The notes under the pieces: model-generated
Seen by the model: only the letters and a program-made list of their open reading frames with translations
Databases searched by the model: none
Told to the model about the DNA's origin: nothing
Made by a program: the position numbers and the translations under genes
Part shown: piece by piece, positions 6,301 to 9,898 of the stretch
Position numbering within the stretch: the first letter of the stretch is position 1
Layout: the number at the start of each line of letters is the position of its first letter
Source: Betaproteobacteria bacterium TMED156
GTDB lineage: Bacteria > Pseudomonadota > Gammaproteobacteria > Burkholderiales > Burkholderiaceae_A
Direction: 5' to 3'
NCBI GenBank assembly: GCA_002171155.1
Contig: NHHF01000104.1
Span: forward strand, 2,181 to 12,078
DNA: 9,898 bases

Positions 6301-6829
6301 TGTGCTTTTGTAACATGTCATAATCAACTCTAGGGTAGCGGTAGAAGTTGTCACCAGAATAAGATTGTGAAATCATTTTAAAGATATTCTGGAGGCCAGT
6401 CTGGTTCATTGCCAAAAGAATAAGGTGTCGCCGGCGGTTGAGTATTGACTTAATCTTCTTCTTAGAAGCTCCCTCATCCTCTACTGTTGTACCCGAATTA
6501 TCAGCCTCATAGTCTGACTTCTTTTTGGAAGCTGCTTTAACGTCTTCATACTCCTTCTTCCACTTCTTAACAGAAGGGATAAAGTAAGCCTCGCACCCAA
6601 AGATAGGCTTAAACTCCTTTCCGGCTTTCTTCATCTTTTTGGCGTGAAGGACTTGCCAAGCTAAACCGTTCATGTTGCCATGGTCAGTTAGTGCAAGTGC
6701 GTCCATGCCATTCTGGTATGCAAACTCCATATGGTCAGGCGGATACCCAAGGGCATCAAACGGAGATCCAGCAACAGAGTGGGCATGGAGCCCAACAAAT
6801 GGAATTGAACTTTCAGTTCTAGAGTTCAT
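3395..6829 (-). CDS. dnaE: DNA polymerase III alpha subunit, DnaE type
   Basis: This is a complete C-family replicative polymerase of about 1144 residues, close to E. coli DnaE (1160). Numbering here is from a TTG three bases upstream. The N-terminal PHP domain shows LHAHS (15-19), TDHGN (49-53), GCEAYF (79-84), SACLGG (185-190) and ADSH (260-263), so the metal ligands lost in E. coli appear present. The polymerase core has GAGRGSAAGS (430-439), PDIDYD (471-476) with the catalytic Asp pair, RHAGGVV (591-597), KFDILGL (635-641) with the third Asp, RPGPL (733-737) and GYGFNKSHAVSY (847-858). A helix-hairpin-helix follows (SIKGLGIKAIEQII, 930-943), then an OB-like domain (about 1068-1120). A Lys/Ser/Asp-rich insert of about 40 residues (98-136) interrupts PHP. 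GAAAGG (6838-6843) is 8 bases before the ATG at 6829; the TTG at 6832 is possible. The start overlaps the upstream small gene by 11 bases. No clean beta-clamp motif was spotted. Confidence 0.96.
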   Translation of the reverse strand: MNSRTESSIPFVGLHAHSVAGSPFDALGYPPDHMEFAYQNGMDALALTDHGNMNGLAWQVLHAKKMKKAGKEFKPIFGCEAYFIPSVKKWKKEYEDVKAASKKKSDYEADNSGTTVEDEGASKKKIKSILNRRRHLILLAMNQTGLQNIFKMISQSYSGDNFYRYPRVDYDMLQKHNEGVIAASACLGGVYAGNYWENRDTGPDAILHAMRDTTQNMQAIFGDRWYGELQWNNVPEQHELNRYIIQMHQEFGIDLISTADSHYYNRDVWKDRELYKRLGWLGRGRPDYLSEELPTSVEEVGYELYPKNGDQMWESYKKYSAECRVEYDDKIVKNSITRTHQIAHERIETFLPDNTVRLPDFVVPEGSTAGQTLAALCVEGLRKLGLENNQEYVDRLHHEVAVIENRGFSKYFLTMKAIADVAVTRQLVGAGRGSAAGSLVAYVLNITQVDPIKYGLQFERFLTKGGSGYPDIDYDVSDPMVLKEELIDEWGDSSVVPITNWNTLQLRSLIKDISKFYGIEFTEVNNVTSKMVYEATPLAKKKHGITAGIYAPTFEELMEFSESLQKFLQKYPHIKTHIEKLYGQTRSASRHAGGVVVGENLDQWMPLINSGGVRQTPWSEGMNVRHLEPMGFIKFDILGLASLRMLEGAIERILKRHHGMESPSFADIKEFYDKNLHPEVIDLEDKDVWQNIFHKGKWAGIFQFTETGAQTFCKNAKPDNIIDLSAITSIYRPGPLGAGVDRKYIGAKSRPEDVEYINKYVREVTEETYGFLIFQEQIAMLAHKLGKDLTLDEGNKLRKLLTKKGTGEVQTQKDKIFDKFKRGCLEKGMKDYEARELWETFEYFSGYGFNKSHAVSYCVLSYQCAYLLNYYPSEWLAAFLDKEPETRKERAIATAKSLGYNVEQLNVNTSGVGWEISEDGKTLIQPLSSIKGLGIKAIEQIIENRPFNTIEEFLFHEKITYSKLNKKSIHALTLSQAMTELIDDRFTGLKHFYAAVAEDRPRKEKNLIDNIEKYAPEGDFSEEEKLEHLVNLTGVFPINAVVTPRVRQKLEQLYVPPISEFDPSLGVTWFIPRECKLKKSKNGKNFYVVKVIDDNNEMTVIRCWGVDPEKDIVQINRPYMARLNYNQQWGFSTFSMRKMFKLLA

Positions 6830-7022
6830 CAACTAAGCCTTTCATTTCATCTATAGTTTCTTGCAGCGCTTGTTTTACTGCTTGTCTTTCATTTTCGAAC
6901 ATTTCAATTATAAACTGTTCCTGTTCATTTGTCAAGAAAATATATGCATCGGGAAACCCGACTGTATCTTTCACTTGATAGGGTATTTCGTTGTATATTG
7001 ATTCAAGATATTTTGTGTTCAA
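6819..7022 (-). CDS. Small unknown protein with TTG start
   Basis: This 67-residue acidic protein has no recognised domain. Residues 1-30 (NTKYLESIYNEIPYQVKDTV...) are of mixed composition; residues 31-67 (TNEQEQFIIEMFENERQAV onward) look like a long amphipathic helix or coiled coil with several heptad-spaced hydrophobics. The start is TTG at 7022: GGAAGG lies 6 bases upstream (7029-7034), the TTG overlaps the TGA of the preceding gene (TTGA), and the next in-frame Met is residue 41, which would remove most of the protein. It ends inside the dnaE start region with an 11-base overlap to the ATG. The fixed position in front of the polymerase could suggest a polymerase-related helper, but nothing in the sequence shows that. 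Confidence 0.6.
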   Translation of the reverse strand: MNTKYLESIYNEIPYQVKDTVGFPDAYIFLTNEQEQFIIEMFENERQAVKQALQETIDEMKGLVDEL

Positions 7023-7870
7023 AATTTTCCTTCCTTATTAAAAATGTATGGTTTCATAAACTGTTTCCCAGGTCTATAAATTTTTAAATCTGATTTATAG
7101 TACTCTACAAGAGACTGCCAGGTCTCAAGACTATAATATTCTTTAATTTCAATTTTTTTATCTACAGTTATTATATCAATATTAAAAATTTTGTCAAGTG
7201 CAAAATTTTTTCCAGACCATCGATCTTCTGGAGGCAAATTACTGTCACCTCCTGTACACTGATTTTTTATATTCCACTTAAACTTGGGCCAATCAGAAGG
7301 AAAAAATGTAAATGCAAGATACTTGTTGTCTCTCGCCGTCTTTCCCTCGTGAGAAAAGAAAAATGAGTTGGGACCACGAATCGCATCGCGATGTTTTCTA
7401 GCGATTTGAGGATCATAAATTCCATAAGGGAAAGAAACAAAATATTTAGTAGGCAGGACCCATCTGCTCAATTTATCTGATATCAAAAAAGAGGTTAAAG
7501 CCCCATGCAAAACAGACCACCCAATAGAATCTCTTCTATTTCTATCTTTTTGAAGAATCGGTGTATAATATATTGGTATCCACTTTTCATGGTAATCTTT
7601 TCTTTTTACAAAATTCTTTTCTTCGAAATATCTAGGAGATACAACATAATCACCAAGTCGAGTTTTCACCAAAGGTGCGAGATTGTCATTACACACAATC
7701 CAGATAGAATCACAGCCGGCGAGTGCACACTCATACACTGACCTCTCGACTGCCAAGAACCCCTCCCTGAGAGGATGAAGATAGTCTGGCCACGGGAAAT
7801 CAAAAGAGTCCTTCCAGCCAGAAAGCGGGATAATTCCTGCGACATTTCTACCTTTAGGTGCTTGTTGCAC
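7019..7870 (-). CDS. Nucleotidyltransferase/GT-A-like protein of unknown substrate
   Basis: This 283-residue protein begins with VAGIIPLSG (10-18), then PWPDYLHPLREGFLAVERSV (26-45), ECALAGCDSIWIVCNDN (47-63), LVKTRLGDYV (67-76) and WIPIYYTPI (97-105). The layout (a first strand ending in a glycine loop, an 'xxLxP' stretch, a helix, then AGCDSIWIV as the second strand) is that of NTP-transferase and GT-A nucleotide-sugar enzymes, but the usual GxGTRL signature is missing. Further on, WSVLHGAL (118-125), FVSFPYGIY (144-152) and the polar, aromatic-rich C-terminus look conserved-family-like but carry no motif I can name. Enzyme activity is therefore only a guess; modification of a base, a sugar or a cell-surface polymer would fit. 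The start is GTG at 7870 with a weak GAAAG upstream and a 17-base overlap with the previous gene. The fold's first strand begins near residue 10, so little could be missing. Confidence 0.6.
   Translation of the reverse strand: MQQAPKGRNVAGIIPLSGWKDSFDFPWPDYLHPLREGFLAVERSVYECALAGCDSIWIVCNDNLAPLVKTRLGDYVVSPRYFEEKNFVKRKDYHEKWIPIYYTPILQKDRNRRDSIGWSVLHGALTSFLISDKLSRWVLPTKYFVSFPYGIYDPQIARKHRDAIRGPNSFFFSHEGKTARDNKYLAFTFFPSDWPKFKWNIKNQCTGGDSNLPPEDRWSGKNFALDKIFNIDIITVDKKIEIKEYYSLETWQSLVEYYKSDLKIYRPGKQFMKPYIFNKEGKF
7029..7034 (-). promoter_or_regulatory. Ribosome binding site deciding a TTG start
   Basis: GGAAGG on the minus strand ends 6 bases before the TTG at 7022. It lies in the last codons of the nucleotidyltransferase-like gene and is the main support for the rare start codon of the 67-residue protein. 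Confidence 0.65.
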
Positions 7871-8636
7871 TGAAAATTTCTTTCATTGAATAATCTACTA
7901 CTTTAACGTTTTGCGTATCTTCGTAAATGTTTTGCTCTTTTTCTAATACTGTCCTTCTCTTATGAGCAACTTTTGGTTTTCTATACTTAGGAGTTCCATT
8001 TTTATACATCTTCATGAAGGATCCTCGTACCCCGATTGATTCAAGATGACGAAGAACACAAAATCGGCCGATGGAATCAGAATATTCTGAATTATTTAAT
8101 TGATCCTTTGTCAAAATTGATTCTGTAACACAATCTGTTACATAATTGGCGCCGTCGACTCGGCCAGAATTATAGTAATGTATTTCTCTTGCTAGTTCAT
8201 CATCTGATATTTTTGGCTCTAAATAAGTATGTTTACCACCAAGTATGGAAATTTCATAATCATCATACACTTTATATTTAGAAGGAATATGCCTTATTAT
8301 TAAATTATCCATATCTACTCCAGTTGTGTCAAATATTTCACAAGATCCAAACTTGTATTTGAATACTTGTGAATTGTCAAAAGAAAATTTAATTGCATCT
8401 TCATGAATCTTTATATTATTTAAATTTTCATAATTTAGCAGCTTCCCTGTTAGTCCCATAATCATCTGAATCCTGGACCAAGTATAATCACTTCTATAGC
8501 TGCCTAAGATTCTTAAGGACATTTTTTTATAAAACATTGGGCCAAAGTTTAAATTTGGCACGAAATATGCGTCGTGCATAAGAGCATACGCCATGGATTC
8601 TATATTCGACCCTATAACAATCTTATCTAGTAACAT
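7854..8636 (-). CDS. Unknown 260-residue protein with Rossmann-like N-terminus
   Basis: The N-terminus reads DKIVIGSNIESMAYALMHDA (4-23). A hydrophobic strand, a G-S-x-x-E-S loop and a helix look like a degenerate dinucleotide-binding (Rossmann) start, though the second and third glycines of GxGxxG are absent. The middle (70-140) is beta-rich (IKIHEDAIKFSFDNSQVFKY). Residues 188-206 (SIGRFCVLRHLESIGVRGS) form a helical segment, and 216-235 are very basic (PKYRKPKVAHKRR). The architecture recalls, from memory, a family found in uncultured marine phages, without known function. The ATG at 8636 overlaps the end of the VWA/MopE gene by 10 bases and has no good ribosome binding site, so translation may be coupled. 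It overlaps the nucleotidyltransferase-like gene by 17 bases, so the two are probably made together and could act on the same substrate. Confidence 0.6.
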   Translation of the reverse strand: MLLDKIVIGSNIESMAYALMHDAYFVPNLNFGPMFYKKMSLRILGSYRSDYTWSRIQMIMGLTGKLLNYENLNNIKIHEDAIKFSFDNSQVFKYKFGSCEIFDTTGVDMDNLIIRHIPSKYKVYDDYEISILGGKHTYLEPKISDDELAREIHYYNSGRVDGANYVTDCVTESILTKDQLNNSEYSDSIGRFCVLRHLESIGVRGSFMKMYKNGTPKYRKPKVAHKRRTVLEKEQNIYEDTQNVKVVDYSMKEIFSATST

Positions 8637-9898
8637 ATTCTAAGTTTAAAGTCGTATCGAGGCATGAGATAAGAAACGTACTGATATTCGCTCATCATAG
8701 AATTATTTGCTTGCGCTTCGCGCGGCAGGCATGCTTCATCAATAATAGACATCAAGTCATTATACATACTCAGGGCATCAGAGGTAAGCTCAAAACTTGA
8801 ACCGTTCCCGGCAAGAGAGATGTCAGTCCAGAAATCCGCGCGATGACCGAAACCCCCCGTAGAAAAAGTGTACACCTTTAAGCTTATGCCGGCCCTGACC
8901 GCGTCCTGTACTACCTCTTCCGTTATTGGACGTTGGGGGCCATCAGGAGTCATCGGGTCTCGTAGGTATGATTGCTCCACTTCATCGCTAAATATTATTA
9001 CAATCCTTTCTGATGTGGGTCTCCAGTTGATGAAAAAATTCTCTTTTTCTGGGATAGAGCCTGTGTTTCTCCACCAAACTGTATCTGCAATATCTATGTT
9101 TGCTGCAGCCGATATGTTTCTAACTGCCAAATAAACAGCGTCTAGTAACATCTCGTTACCCGTGTCCATACCCCTATTACCAAGGGCTGCAAATTCGGCT
9201 AGAAATTGATCAAATGGTGATATATCAGATACTTTTACCAAGAATTCATCACCATCTTCTTCAAACTCTTTTGGGCCAACCACAAGACCCCACTGCAGTG
9301 GCTCTTCTGCTGCAAAATGTGTGGCGAAACGATTTAAGGCGATTTTAACAGCCTCGATTTGATCATCCATGGACCCAGACCAGTCAACTATAAAAAGGAC
9401 ATCTGTTTCTCTTATTTCTTCTCCGTAATCAACCACTCCATCACAGTCGTTGTCAGCTCCGTCGCAAATTTCTTCCTGAGGTGTTATTTCACCTAGACAC
9501 AGCCCAGGTGTAAATTGATTGTTTTTATCATTACCCCACACTCCGCTATTACAATATACCTCTCCTGGGGAACAAACGCCGACGAAAAGAGTTTCAGGCG
9601 CGCCAGTGTAACAGGGTTGAAAAATATTTTCGTCTAACAGCTGGTCGCAATCATCATCGAAAGAATTACACTCTTCCTGAAGAATCAGGCCGCGGCTGGC
9701 GTCACAAGCTGGAGGTTCTGGTAAGGGGACATAACTGCAAAGAGCAGCGCAGTCTGTCATTCTCATTTCTGTGCACTCAGGATCCACACATTCGCAAGTC
9801 TTAAAGCCTTGACCGCAAAGCAGCGGTGGCTCAGAACATGGAATTAAATTCCCTACGTCGTTGATGGTACATAAACAGTTTAATTCTTCATCAACTTG
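8627..9898 (-). CDS. MopE-like Cys-rich plus von Willebrand A domain protein, N-terminus beyond the window
   Basis: The frame stays open from base 9898 to a TAG at 8627 (423 visible residues), so the beginning is outside. The GTG at 9787 is an internal Val codon: the 37 codons before it are open and equally Cys-rich. Visible residues 1-160 hold 18 cysteines and two MopE/'putative metal-binding' motifs, ECNSFDDDCDQLLDE (76-90) and ICDGADNDCDGVVD (144-157). A VWA domain follows (about 165-390): VLFIVDWSGSM (167-177) gives the MIDAS D-x-S-x-S, MDTGNEML supplies a Thr near 246, and IIFSDEV (301-307) the later Asp. A short Tyr/Met-rich tail (about 400-423) ends the protein. VWA-MIDAS domains bind ligands through a divalent metal, and MopE-type repeats occur in surface or secreted proteins, many of Myxococcota. 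In a phage a virion or tail adhesin is the likely role; a host-derived secreted protein is the alternative. Confidence 0.85.
   Translation of the reverse strand, partial: QVDEELNCLCTINDVGNLIPCSEPPLLCGQGFKTCECVDPECTEMRMTDCAALCSYVPLPEPPACDASRGLILQEECNSFDDDCDQLLDENIFQPCYTGAPETLFVGVCSPGEVYCNSGVWGNDKNNQFTPGLCLGEITPQEEICDGADNDCDGVVDYGEEIRETDVLFIVDWSGSMDDQIEAVKIALNRFATHFAAEEPLQWGLVVGPKEFEEDGDEFLVKVSDISPFDQFLAEFAALGNRGMDTGNEMLLDAVYLAVRNISAAANIDIADTVWWRNTGSIPEKENFFINWRPTSERIVIIFSDEVEQSYLRDPMTPDGPQRPITEEVVQDAVRAGISLKVYTFSTGGFGHRADFWTDISLAGNGSSFELTSDALSMYNDLMSIIDEACLPREAQANNSMMSEYQYVSYLMPRYDFKLRICY
9390..9467 (-). other. Second MopE motif joined directly to the VWA MIDAS strand
   Basis: Within the Cys-rich/VWA gene, the motif ICDGADNDCDGVVD runs into the VWA strand VLFIVDWSGSM with only about nine residues between. 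Both elements use Asp-rich loops to bind divalent metal, so this junction places two predicted metal sites close together. Confidence 0.7.

Noticed and set aside
8627..9787. A complete 386-residue VWA gene starting at GTG 9787
   Set aside because: The frame is open and Cys-rich all the way to the window edge, so the gene is longer.
1..9898. tRNA, rRNA, insertion sequence, integrase or attachment site
   Set aside because: Nearly every base is inside overlapping protein genes; no cloverleaf, transposase or terminal inverted repeats were seen.

Overview
The window looks like part of a tailed-phage (Caudoviricetes) genome. All ten genes lie on the minus strand, and most neighbours overlap by 1 to 17 bases or are separated by at most 16. 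Several short genes have no cellular equivalent I recognise, and replication, nucleotide-metabolism, lysis-like and virion-like genes sit in one transcription unit. The base composition is AT-leaning. The small conserved-looking proteins and the acidic repeat protein resemble, from memory, those of uncultured marine myovirus-like phages. No capsid, terminase or portal gene is in the window, so phage origin is a strong inference and is not proved by a hallmark gene. The host cannot be named; the MopE-type Cys/Asp motifs in one gene are common in Myxococcota and other former Deltaproteobacteria, which is only a weak hint.

Layout in the direction of transcription (right to left): (1) 9898-8627, a Cys-rich protein with two MopE-like metal-binding motifs and a von Willebrand A domain, with its N-terminus beyond the window edge; (2) 8636-7854, an unknown 260-residue protein with a possible Rossmann-like start; (3) 7870-7019, a 283-residue protein resembling a nucleotidyltransferase or GT-A fold; (4) 7022-6819, a small unknown protein with a TTG start; (5) 6829-3395, a full-length DnaE-type DNA polymerase III alpha subunit with an apparently intact PHP site; (6) 3378-2719, a YkuD-like, possible cell-wall-active protein; (7) 2732-2265, dUTPase; (8) 2265-2026, a small HNH-like zinc protein; (9) 2033-999, a CBS-less IMP dehydrogenase/GMP reductase family enzyme; (10) 1002-673, a possible ribbon-helix-helix protein; (11) 676-488, a 62-residue sigma-region-4-like HTH protein; (12) after the only real spacer (415-487), an acidic Asp/Glu-Pro-Met repeat protein running off the left edge.

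The central block makes sense as a replication and nucleotide-supply module: the polymerase copies the genome, dUTPase keeps uracil out and feeds dUMP to dTTP synthesis, and the IMPDH/GMPR-type enzyme adjusts purine pools. Two small DNA-binding candidates follow and may regulate transcription. The VWA/MopE gene and the acidic repeat gene at the two edges look more like virion or assembly functions, but this is inference. No tRNA, rRNA, CRISPR array, insertion sequence or convincing factor-independent terminator was seen. The only non-coding stretch of note is 73 bases long.
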